Origin: Gymnopus androsaceus JB14
Taxonomy: Eukaryota; Basidiomycota; Agaricomycetes; Agaricales; Omphalotaceae
Length of the DNA: 64,000 bases
Direction of reading: 5' to 3'
Assembly: GCA_009733575.1 (NCBI GenBank)
Contig: ML769604.1
Span: 53,453 to 117,452 of the forward strand
Position numbers and translations under genes: made by a program. Shown one piece after another: positions 47,041 through 57,506 of this stretch. The stretch's first letter is position 1; every line of letters begins with the position of its first letter. The notes beneath the pieces were generated by a model. It was given only the letters and a program-made list of their open reading frames with translations, was not told where the DNA came from and made no database searches.

Positions 47041-48143
47041 GTCAGTAATCCGATTTTGTGCTTGGACTTCTATCCTCAAACTCCTTTTCACTTGGGGCTT
47101 ACATTCCAAATCATTTTTCCAAAAAGGAATAATACTGAGGTAAAGATGTGGAGTCCTGCCCCTTACTTCTCCAGATGAAAATTGGATCAATAAATTCCGG
47201 AGGTATTGTAATATCAATATTGCCTCTGAGGTAGGATAACTATCCAATAATTTCTATCAAAAGTTCAATCACTGATTTGCAATTATTTTACTATGTGGTG
47301 CTCACCTTATGCATCCAATTTATAGCTTCTCCACAGTTTGGCAATAGATCCAGTAAGCTCATTGCCTCAATCCAATATAATCCCTTGGCCTTCAAGAACT
47401 CCTTCAATCTCCTTATAGCACTTTCTTGGAGTTCAGATTGCAGGAAATGATAACTCCAAAACTGGCATGAATACTGAAGTGTTTCCCCTATACTTTTCTC
47501 AATGCTCTTATCCAAATTAATGACTTCTTTATCTGGTATGAATGATGAAGGAAGCTTACAGATATTGAATCTTAGCTTCTTCATTACTGTGAAACATGCC
47601 AATGTCAATTTCAGATGCTCAGATGTAGGGATGTACATAATACCCTCAACTTGTTTGAAGGTGGTTATGAAATCAGGGAAGGATGCATGAAAAGTAAAAA
47701 CACAGTTATTTTGATCTGAGATATAGCAAACTGCTTGCAGTCTGGAAATCAGATCTGTTACAAGATCTACTTCAATCTCTAGGAGCTCAGCTATAGCATT
47801 GCATGTCAAAGGCTTTCCTGCAGTAACGACTGCATAGATAATCATCCAATCTTCTTTGGTCTCCTTATATAGCCCTTCTGCTGAAATTGCACCATTCATA
47901 ATTCCAGCATAAAGTTGTTTCATATCCTCAGGGTTATTTCCCTGTTCAAAGTGAATGTCTTAATCTTGCTTGCTGTCTTGGATGGCTGCTAACACCTTCA
48001 CAAATTTCACAACAGTTGATGCATAAATGAAAAGAGTTCCTGACAACTTCTTAAGAGTCTGCAGCTGCTCCTCTGCAGGAGACAAGCCATTCAGCTCAGC
48101 CTTGATATAAGTGTACACCATTCATGCAGTCCCAGGGTGCAAT

Positions 48144-48217
48144 TGTTAGGAGCGTGCTACGAGCAAGCGGCAGAAAAGTATCGCCGACGGATTGTCGATG
48201 ATCGATAGCGATTGCCG
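48144..48217 (-). repeat. Displaced terminal fragment of the retrotransposon LTR
   Basis: TGTTAGGAGCG...GATTGCCG equals the first 74 bases (plus-strand view) of the LTR at 57015, with two substitutions. It directly follows NACHT-gene sequence ending GGTGCAAT and directly precedes the N run. The missing rest of this LTR starts at 49188. Confidence 0.9.
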
Positions 48218-48938
48218 NNNNNNNNNNNNNNNNNNNNNNNNNNNNNNNNNNNNNNNNNNNNNNNNNNNNNNNNNNNNNNNNNNNNNNNNNNNNNNNNNNN
48301 NNNNNNNNNNNNNNNNNNNNNNNNNNNNNNNNNNNNNNNNNNNNNNNNNNNNNNNNNNNNNNNNNNNNNNNNNNNNNNNNNNNNNNNNNNNNNNNNNNNN
48401 NNNNNNNNNNNNNNNNNNNNNNNNNNNNNNNNNNNNNNNNNNNNNNNNNNNNNNNNNNNNNNNNNNNNNNNNNNNNNNNNNNNNNNNNNNNNNNNNNNNN
48501 NNNNNNNNNNNNNNNNNNNNNNNNNNNNNNNNNNNNNNNNNNNNNNNNNNNNNNNNNNNNNNNNNNNNNNNNNNNNNNNNNNNNNNNNNNNNNNNNNNNN
48601 NNNNNNNNNNNNNNNNNNNNNNNNNNNNNNNNNNNNNNNNNNNNNNNNNNNNNNNNNNNNNNNNNNNNNNNNNNNNNNNNNNNNNNNNNNNNNNNNNNNN
48701 NNNNNNNNNNNNNNNNNNNNNNNNNNNNNNNNNNNNNNNNNNNNNNNNNNNNNNNNNNNNNNNNNNNNNNNNNNNNNNNNNNNNNNNNNNNNNNNNNNNN
48801 NNNNNNNNNNNNNNNNNNNNNNNNNNNNNNNNNNNNNNNNNNNNNNNNNNNNNNNNNNNNNNNNNNNNNNNNNNNNNNNNNNNNNNNNNNNNNNNNNNNN
48901 NNNNNNNNNNNNNNNNNNNNNNNNNNNNNNNNNNNNNN
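48218..48938. other. Assembly gap (721 N)
   Basis: Unsequenced. Flanking pieces suggest that little or nothing is missing and that the order of the neighbouring fragments is wrong (see findings). Confidence 1.
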
Positions 48939-49187
48939 AGATATCTTGCTGGACAAAACTTTCTTCTACTTGGTGCAAGATAAATTCTTTAATTCTGGGC
49001 ATAGACCCAGTTGTTAGGGAACTTGAATGCATCAGCTGTAGAATTGCTTGTTCTGGGCGACTAGTCAGGAAAAACTTTAAACCAGGCAATTCCTGGTCCT
49101 GGATTGCAGATATGAGAGGTTCAAGAACCAGTGAAACATCTTCACATTCATCTAAAGCATCCAGAATAAGAACTGGTAGAGATGGTG

Positions 49188-49604
49188 TGAGGTGTTGGAC
49201 CGATGGTGAAGTTATTAACAACACCCCCCGCTACGTCGCGTAGTCCGATGAAGAGAGTAATCGTTGTCGGCGGAAGGCCGACAAACAATAGAGACAATGA
49301 TGAAGGTAATCTCTAGAGAAGTAGTTATCCAAGTTGATATTTAAACTGAAGACTACTAAACACAATACGCTAGCTTATATACTCGAAGAGCTACCGGGCC
49401 GAGGTAAGTAAGTATTCAGTAGAAGTATAATAAGTATCGACAGTTAATTCAGTAGAAGAACAATAAGTAATATAAAGGATAAACAATAAGAATGAATAGA
49501 AACTTGCGAAGATTATCTGATGCTTGTTAACGGCGATCGTTCGGCGGCGCCGACCGATCGCGGTAATGTCGGTTGTAAGTATCGGGTGTCGCATGGATAT
49601 AACA
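49188..49604 (-). repeat. 3' LTR of the retrotransposon (distal 74 bp misplaced)
   Basis: Aligns base by base to 57091-57506 with about seven substitutions and one C-run length change; ends ATATAACA at 49604, next to the polypurine tract. Confidence 0.9.
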
Positions 49605-49841
49605 GTATCCCCCTCTTAGGCCTGAGCCCTCGAAGGCCTAAGCGGATATGCTATCGATGTCGGAAAATCCGTCAGTTAATAATTAGGTAATAGTAAAGGA
49701 AAGAAAATTGATTTCCTATTTCCAAGTCCGTCACCTGACTGGCCATCAGCGGCTAGAAAGCTCTAGATTTCTGACCCTGCATGGTTCCCATCTTCTTTAT
49801 AAGTCGAACGATAATTTTGACTTAACCATTTTTTCCCCATC

Positions 49842-51096
49842 ATGACCAACTCCTCTACTGCCACCACTACCGAGACAAAAACCAAACGCAAGGCTGGCGG
49901 CGCGAAGGTAGCGGAAAACTCAAAAGCGGCATCTGGATCTAAGCAGGCTGCAGCGGCTGAGGAGAGTGAGAAATCGAGAGAGTCGTCGGCGGCTCCGCCC
50001 GCTTGTTCACTCGATGACCTTGACGATGAAGAGATTGAACAGGTGTTGGCCGCTAGGAAGAGGAAGAGGGAAGAGGAAAAGAAGAAACAGGAAGAGGAGC
50101 GAGCTCGCCGTGAGGCCGAAGAAGCTCAATGTAAGGCCGTGAAAGCTGCGCGAGTGGAAGCGAAGCGCAAGGCCGACGAGGAGGCGGCCAAGGCTGCCCG
50201 TTGAAGGCAGGCGGTGAAGGAGAAAAAGGAAAGGGAGGAGAGGAAACGGGCGCAAGAAGAGAAGGAAGCGGCTGCCGCCAAGAAGGCAGCGGACGATAAG
50301 GTTCGTGAGGAGACTCGTCTTAAGCGATTGCGGAAGTTCTCACACGACCCTTCGCAACAGACTTCTCCTGCACCTTCTTCGCCGAAGAAAAGCGATGCAA
50401 AAGCGAAGCCGAAGGTGAGTACACCTTCATCTCTTTCCCATTTTTTTTTCTGATTTCTTCTATAGCCGAAATCCAAAGCGGTCGTCCAGTCCGATGACAA
50501 AGATACGGTGGTGGAGAGCCAGAAGGCCGAGAGTTCGAAGGTCGGCCGCAAACGCAAAAGGGTGAGTTTATTTGTTTTTTGACGACCCTTCATTTCGTTT
50601 TGATTCTTCTGAGTAGGAAACGACTGGTGGAGATCCAAGCGATGGCGGCGGCGGCGACAGCGATGATGATGACGACGACGACGATGATGATGACGATGAG
50701 GCCTCGCCGATGAAGAAGAAAAGGCGTCCGTTCGGGAATGCCAAGTCCTTCGAATTGGGTAATCCAGTCGGCGACGACGAGCGGTGCAAACACTGTGTTG
50801 AACGGAAAGAGGTATGTCAACCTCGGAGCGATTCGAGTACCTGCAACGCCTGTAGGTTGGCGAAGAAACATTGCAGTTGGGCACCGGTTGGCGGAGGTCG
50901 ACATCGAGGACGACAAGGCACAGTGGAAGACAGTGGTGCAGAGTTCCGTCGATTGCACGACCGCATCGACGCGCTGGAGGCAATGTTGAAGGTTCTCATT
51001 GCCCGAGGGGATTCGGAGGAGGTTTCGACGGAGAACGAGGACGATGAAGAGAAGAGGAAGGAGAGGATCAAGGAAGGAAAGAAAAAGGCTAAGTAG
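49842..51096 (+). CDS. Antisense accessory gene in the retrotransposon: coiled-coil protein with Zn2Cys6-type cysteine array
   Basis: Lies on the strand opposite to gag-pol, between pol and the 3' LTR. Exon 1 starts at 49842 (MTNSSTATTTETKTKRKAGG), with a long Lys/Glu/Ala/Arg-rich coiled coil (about residues 60-180). Introns 50415-50465 and 50562-50616 have clean GTGAGT...TAG borders and keep frame. An acidic tract (D11 around 50665-50700) precedes MKKKRRPFGNAKSFELGNP and the array C-x2-C-x6-C-x8-C-x2-C-x6-C (50784-50876), which fits the fungal Zn2Cys6 spacing. Then comes a short helix (RLHDRIDALEAMLKVLIARG) and a Lys/Glu-rich tail, stop 51094-51096. One in-frame TGA at 50202-50204 interrupts exon 1; it is one CpG-type transition from CGA. 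Could bind DNA or simply zinc; role in the element is unknown. Confidence 0.7.
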
Positions 51097-51343
51097 TTCG
51101 GCGGCTGAACCGGCGGCGCTTGTCTCTTCGCCCGCCTTGTACATATAAATGAATTTTTTGTATATAATTGATAATAGTTTTTTTCTTGGTGAAAATTTTT
51201 GAATAAGTAATATGAGTTTAAATACGGCGAACTAAAATTCGTCAGCGAAAAGAACGATCGAAATAGGTATTCGCTCAATTTACTATCATAGCGAATACTT
51301 ATCCGTTGAAATGGAAAAAGAGAAAAGTTAATAGGAACATACG

Positions 51344-54300
51344 ATTAAGAAGTCGGAGTTTGAGGATTGGGTTTTGCCGGGTATCGGCGATGGAACGTTT
51401 CGACCATCTCATCGGCTTGAAGTTCATCGGCGGCAACCCATGCAAATTCATCATCAGTACCTTCATATCCATACCAGCGTACGTAGTAGCGGAGTGGACA
51501 GCGGCGGTAACGGCGATCGATTTTCGAGTCGAGTACTTCGGCGATTTGTAAACTTCTTCGCCATCGACTTCGATCGGAGGAGGTGCTGCTTGAACACGTC
51601 CAGGGATTGGATTTGGGATTACTGGTTCCAGTTGAGATACATGGAAAACTGGGTGAATGCGGCTGAGATATTTCGGAAGTTTGAGTTTGTATGCCAATGA
51701 ACTCGGACGAGAGATGACTCGAAAAGGTCCAAGATACTTTTCGGCGAATTTGTCAGTAGGACGAGTGGATTTGATATGTTTAGCCAGAACAAAAACTTCG
51801 GAATCGATCGCAAATTCTGGCGCAGGGATTCGTTTGCGATCTGCTTGTTCTTTATAACGAACTTGTGCATCAGCGATTGCGTCGCGAAGGAATTTATGAA
51901 CTTCATCGAGATTAACGACAAAGTCGCAAGCGAGGTCTGAGCGTATATCGATCTCGGGTCGGATAGTGATACTCGGATGATAACCCTTATTAGCGAAAAA
52001 GGGCAAAAGACCAGTAGATGCATTAGGAGCATTGTTGTAAGCGAACTCTGCGATCGGAAGCAAGTCCGACCAGTCATCTTGCTGGTAAGAGCAATAGATC
52101 CGAATGTACTGTTCCAACGTTTGGTTAACTCTTTCGGTTTGTCCGTCCGCTTCCGGATGATATCCAGAAGTATAGTGGAGGTTCATCGATAGAGATTGAC
52201 CGAGTGCTCTGAAGAAAGCGGAAACGAATTCGGTGCCGTGATCTGAAGTTACGTGACTTGGGACTCCATGTTTGGAGAACACATGAATCACGAATAGATC
52301 GGCTAGCTGTTCGGAAGTGATTTTGTTGTCGCAAGGGATGAATATGGAATATGGCTTGTTTCGATGCGCGATCGACAACGACTAAGATGGTGGTATAAAT
52401 ACCAGATTTCGGAAGTTGTTCGATAAAGTCCATTGAGATAGAATCCCAAGGTCGGACTGGAACAGGGAGAGGTTTAAGAAGACCATAAGGGCAATGACGA
52501 CGCGGTTTGTTTTGACCGCAAGTGGTACATGAACCGACATAGTCGCGAACGAATTCGCGGACTTTCGGCCAAGTGTACAATCGTCTAATAGCTTTGAGAG
52601 TGCGGTTTTGGCCGAAATGACCGGAAAGTGGATGATCATGAAAGTAACGAAGGACTTGAAGACGGAGATCGGAATGATTTGGAACATAGATCCGCTCATC
52701 TAAGCGTAGTAATCCATCTGGTTTCAGTTCCCATCGAGGCTTGGATGGATCCTTTGCTAGTTCGAGACCGGCGGCGGATTCGGGATCGAGCGGAAGAGCA
52801 CGTCGGATTGCTTGGTGTAGAGCATCGATGTCTAAGACGATCGACGCACGAAGGGCGGGACCCTCGAGAAAGGTTGCTCGAAGTGAAACGGTTAGTTGCT
52901 CGTTAGTGAATATGGGTCTGAAATTATGAGGATTAACTTGCGCGTAGCCAATATCCCCCTCTTTCGGATAGACGTCCCATCGTCTAGTGATCGAGTCCGG
53001 CTTTTCTCCTAATTTACCCGGGCGGAAGCGAATTACCATGTTGAACTGGTGAAGGTATTCCGACCATCGAACTTGTCTCCTCGTAAGAATTTTCGTTGTT
53101 GAGAAGTATTCGAGGTTCTTGTGGTCGGTCACGACGTCAATCGGATCGCCGGAACCTTCGAGGTAGTGTCGCCAAGCTTTGAAAGCTTCAAAGATTGCTA
53201 ACAGTTCCTTGTCGTGGGTATCGTAGTTGAGTTCTGCGGCTTGAAATGTGCGGGAGAGGAAAGCAATTGGATGGACTTCGCCGTCGGCAAGGACGATCGA
53301 AAGAATAGCTGCGAGGGCATAATCGGAGGCGTCGGTTTCGACAATGAGTGGACGATCGGGCTCCCAGTGCGCTAAGATCGGAGCATGGGTGAAAGCCCAT
53401 TTAAGCTTTTCAAAAGCTTCTTGACATTCGATCGACCAGACCCAATCAACACTCTTTCGAGTGAGGCGAGTTAATGGGACAACGATGTCGGAATAATTAT
53501 AAATAAAACGGCGATAGAAATTTGCGAAGCCAAGAAATGACTGAACATCTTTAACCTTCCTAGGTGTCAGCCAGTCGACGATTGCTCGCACCTTGTCGGC
53601 GGCCATGGTAAGCCCGGCTGGCAACATAATGTAACCCAGATACTCAACCGTGTCAACGCTCCATTCACATTTGCTGGCGTTAGCGAATAATCGATGTTTG
53701 CGGAGTCGGTGGAGCACTTCGCGGACATGATCCCGATGACTTTCCTCATTGTCGGAATAGATGAGGATGTCGTCGAGGTACACTATGATGTTGACGTCTA
53801 TCATATTGGCGAGAACGTCGTTGATAAATTGCTGCCAGGCGGCGGGAGCATTGGTGAGTCCGAAAGGCATAACATTCCATTTGTAGGAACCCCAGCGGGT
53901 ACGAAAGGTAGTTTTCCATTCGTCTCCCTTGTTAATGCGCACAAGGTGATAAGCGTGTTTGAGGTGTAGATGCGCGCTTTTTTCGGCGCGTCAAGCAGGT
54001 CTGATATGAGCAGTAACGGATAGCGATCCTTCTTCGTGATTTTGTTCAAACCTCTGAAATCGACGCAGAGTCGAAGCTTTCCGTCTTTCTTCGGTGCGAA
54101 GAGGACGGGAGCGCCGTGCGGCGAGTTCGATGGTGCGATAAAACCAGTTTTGAGATGCGTGTCCAGAAATTCACGAAGGGCTTCCTGTTCTCTCGGCGAC
54201 AGCGGAATGATGCGGCCGAGTGGAGGTTCAGCACCTTCTTCCAATTCAATTTTGAGGTCGTAAGGCCGGTGTTCAGCAAGGACATCGGCTTCGATCTCAT

Positions 54301-55231
54301 TGAAGACGTCTAGAAAATCATGGTAGTCTTTAGGAACACCCAGGTCTTCTTTGTGCAGCTGATCTGTGGTCGCCGCGCGTGCAACTGTTTCCGAACTGAT
54401 AGCCCGTAGAAGGAATGGTTCTTCCCCGGAATCTTTACAGATCCGGTGGAATGCTGCAGCGCTGACGAAAGCGATGTCGATGTTGTTGGATTCGAGTTTC
54501 GAAGCTCGTTGGTGAATCACCGATGGGTAGGAATAGATTGGTTCATACGGGAACTTCTCGGACAAAGGCCGAGGAATAGTTCGAGTGTGATTTCCGCAAG
54601 GCGATCCTGTAACAGGGTCAACCTTTGGAATAGGTGATTTTCCTGAAGGGAAAGAGTCTGTTTCGGATTGATTGAAATGATCGACCGAATTCATCGGCGA
54701 AACTTCGACTTTAGAGGGTTTTTGGAATGTAATGTTTCTGGATTCCCAGTCGATCAACGGATTGTAGCGGGTCAAGAAACTATAACCTAGAACGGCTTTG
54801 CAGGTCGAGTCTAACGATGTGATGAAGAAGGTGAGCGAAATGAGCTCGCCGGAAGGGAACTGAACATCTAAGTTCGCGATTTGCAATATCGGTGTCGGCG
54901 AAAGTGAACCATCGAAAAGTCGTAAATTGATTGGTGGAATTGGGGAGGTAGGAATATCATTTTGCGCAACATATCGGAAATCAATGAAACAGTCTGTAGA
55001 ACCAGAGTCGACAAGTGTTAAAAATTTGAGAAGAGAGGAAGTATTTTCCGATTCATCGAGGATCGGAATTTCTGTAACTAATGGTATAGTAAGAGATCGT
55101 TTGTAAGTAGAAAGAGCGGATGCGTTCAGGAATAATTCCCCAGAGGTACAAACCTGGTCAACGCAACTCCCGTTTTGTACCGGGTTACAGGAGTTGCGGA
55201 CTATTTTTCCAACGTCGGCGCAATGACGCAA
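51344..55231 (-). pseudogene. pol: Retrotransposon pol: protease, reverse transcriptase, RNase H, integrase, chromodomain (multiple frameshifts)
   Basis: Begins in a frame overlapping the end of gag by about 31 bases. The aspartic protease motif LVDSGSTDCFI is near 55010. RT shows LREFLDTHLKTGFIAPSNSP, LRLCVDFRGLNKITKKDRYP, then a short deletion near 53975 that shifts frame and removes the motif A Asp; downstream NVMPFGLTNAPAAWQQFI and YLDDILIYS (catalytic YxDD) are intact. RNase H starts LIVETDASDYALAAILS. Integrase has the HHCC zinc domain (HPLSGHFGQNRTLKAIRRLY ... CTTC), core residues SMDFIEQLP, TSDHGTEF and the Glu in DGQTERVNQTLEQY, with a 7-base tandem duplication (CCATATT) near 52355 shifting frame. 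A GPF/Y-type KYLGPFRV and SRIHPVFHVSQLEP follow. A chromodomain-like end is read only after another one-base shift at about 51549; stop 51344-51346. Confidence 0.9.
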
Positions 55232-56972
55232 GGTTGTGCCTCCTGTGTTTGAGCAGAACGCCCACTAGAGTTGTTTAACTTGTTCTGCTTGTTACAATCC
55301 TCAACTTTGTGTTTTCTGCCACAGAAAGTACAAAGATTATTCTTCTTGTGGCGCTCCATCTTGGCTGGCTTTAACTTGCCATCTGGTCCCAGAACGTTCG
55401 CATAAGGCTTCGGCGTCGAAGCGGAAGACAAACCAGTAGATTTCCAAGGTTGTTTTCTGGCTGGTTTCTGCTGACCAGAGAAGGAAACCGATGCGTTGAA
55501 AGTCTTGTTCGCATTAGAAGAAGAAGATTGTGATTGTACATTTTGAGAGGAAGAGTTCGATGAACCCTTTTTCGTCGGGGAAGAAGTTTTACCGCTAGTA
55601 CTACCCCCGGAAGTCCTTGCGACCTCTCTTTTCTTTTCTTCTTCTCGCTTCCAGTATTGATTGTCGATTCGAAGAACTTCGTATCGGAAGTCGGCGAGAG
55701 TACGCGGTTCAGAAATGCGCGCCAACTCGTCCTTCAATCGATTAGCAAGACCACGCTGATATGCCCATCGAAGGGCGGATTCATCCCATGCCGTGGAAGC
55801 GGCCAGAGTGTTGAAACGGATGTTGTACTTTCGTACGTTCTCGTTTTCCTTCATTCGAAGGTTTCCGAGCTTATCTTCGGCATCACCCTGAGCGTCGTAT
55901 AGACCGAAATTATCCTGCAACTCTTGTATGAGTGTGGAATAAGAAGAAGTCCAGGCGGGAATAGCGGAAAGGTCGGGATCGAGAATATTGGGTTCGAACC
56001 ATTCTTTCGCCGCGCCGCCAAGGTATGATAGGGTGTAGTTAATCTTCCGTGCCTCCGTAAAATACGTTGGTCGGTCGATAAAAACCAAAGATAGAGAAAC
56101 GAAGAAACCTTTGAGTTTCCGAGGTTCGGAACCATCGAAAACGTCAGGTTCTTTCACTTTCGACTTCGAGTCCGAAGAATCACCAGAAGGTACGTTCATC
56201 CTCGAAAGTACCCCAACCAGTGTGTCGATCGATCCTCGGAAGGAATTCATGAGATCGAAGAATTGACGAGTATTATTTTCGTCATCATTCGGATCATTTC
56301 TGGGTCTTCGAGGAGGTCCACCGCCTCCACCACCACCACCTCCACCTGGTGGGTCTTCTGGATCGCCTCCTGGCGGCGGATCTGTAGAAGGTTGTGGTGG
56401 CGATCGGCGTCCTCATCGGCATCTTCCTCGTCGTCATGTCGGGAAGATTCCCTTTCATCGTCCCTTCTTTCTGAGGTCTGAGAACCATGCTCCTCATGAA
56501 CGGAGTGTTGTGCTTCGGGTTCTGCTCCCGTTGTCTCGACGATAGGTAATGTCTGGGAGCGATCAGAATCCCTCGGAGGAGTGACAGCGAGGCGTCGTAA
56601 ATGACCAGCCGCCGCGGATAGTGGGGTCGGCGAAGTAGGGACCGCTTGCGGTTCGTCTAAAGTGATGATTCGACCGCGTGTCGGAGTGCGAATCCATACT
56701 GGAGCACCGTTTACATCGACTGCTTGGGTTAACTCATAGTCGGTTTGCCCTAGCTGACCCTGAATGGGTTCTGTCGTTACTACGGTTGGTGCAATTGCTG
56801 CGGGACCGAAACCACTACCACGTCGGCGAGTATTGCCGATTGCTGAGATTGACTCCTGATAGGGTTGAAGAGATTGAGCGTTGGCGATGAAAGGATTAGG
56901 AGTAGTTGGGGAGTTAGGAGGAATGATAGGTGGATTGACCATTGGTTGGCCTCTCCTTGGACGTCGATGCAT
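55201..56972 (-). pseudogene. gag: Retrotransposon gag (one frameshift)
   Basis: Start ATG 56972 (MHRRPRRGQPMVNPPIIPPN). The N-terminal part is Pro/Thr-rich and acidic. Near 56403 the frame changes by one base, entering a Pro/Gly-rich linker in the downstream frame and then NSFRGSIDTLVGVLSRMN (from 56250), the capsid-like region FFVSLSLVFIDRPTYF, NYTLSYLGGAAKEWFEPNIL, YNIRFNTLAASTAWDESALR, and a single zinc knuckle C-x2-C-x3-H-x4-C (CTFCGRKHKVEDC) near 55330. Stop near 55201. Gag and pol are in different frames, consistent with -1/+1 frameshift expression as in many Ty3/gypsy elements, though mutation could also explain it. Confidence 0.85.
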
Positions 56973-57014
56973 CTAGAACAAGTACGACGTTAACGAGTAT
57001 GAGTTTAAATATAC

Positions 57015-57506
57015 TGTTAGGAGCGTGCTACGAGCAAGCGGCAGAAAAGTATCGCCGATGGATTGTCGACGATCGATAGCGATTGCCGCTTGAGGTGTTG
57101 GACCGATGGTGAAGTTATTAACAACACCCCCGCTACGTCGCGTAGTCCGATGAAGAGAGTAATCGTTGTCGGCGGAAGGCCGACAAACAATAGAGACAAT
57201 GATGAAGGTAATCTCTAGAGAAGTAGTTATCCAAGTTGATATTTAAACTGAAGACTACTAAACAGAATACGCTAGCTTATATACTCGAAGAGCTATCGGG
57301 CCGAGGTAAGTAAGTATTCAGTAGAAGTATAATAAGTATCGACAGTTAATTCAGTAGAAGAACAATAAGTAATATAAAGGATAAACAATAAGAATGAATA
57401 GAAACTTGCAAAGATTATCCGATGCTTGTTAACGGCAATCGTTCGGCGGCGCCGACTGATCGCGGTAATGTCAGTTGTAAGTATCGGGTGTCGCATGGAT
57501 ATAACA
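57015..57506 (-). repeat. 5' LTR of the retrotransposon
   Basis: 492 bp, TGTTAGGAGCG...ATATAACA in plus view, flanked on the right by target duplication GCAAT (57507-57511) and resumed NACHT coding sequence. Confidence 0.95.

Noticed and set aside
48096..49243. Long ORFs spanning the N run
   Set aside because: They consist mainly of unknown residues and exist only because N codons are not stops.
50126..50983. Minus-strand ORFs of 285 and 184 residues opposite the antisense accessory gene
   Set aside because: Composition (His/Arg/Ser runs opposite Asp/Glu/Lys runs) shows they are shadows of the plus-strand gene, which has introns and a cysteine motif.
53694..53969. Plus-strand ORFs across the pol region
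   Set aside because: Antisense shadows of RT and protease coding sequence with no motif or splice signal.
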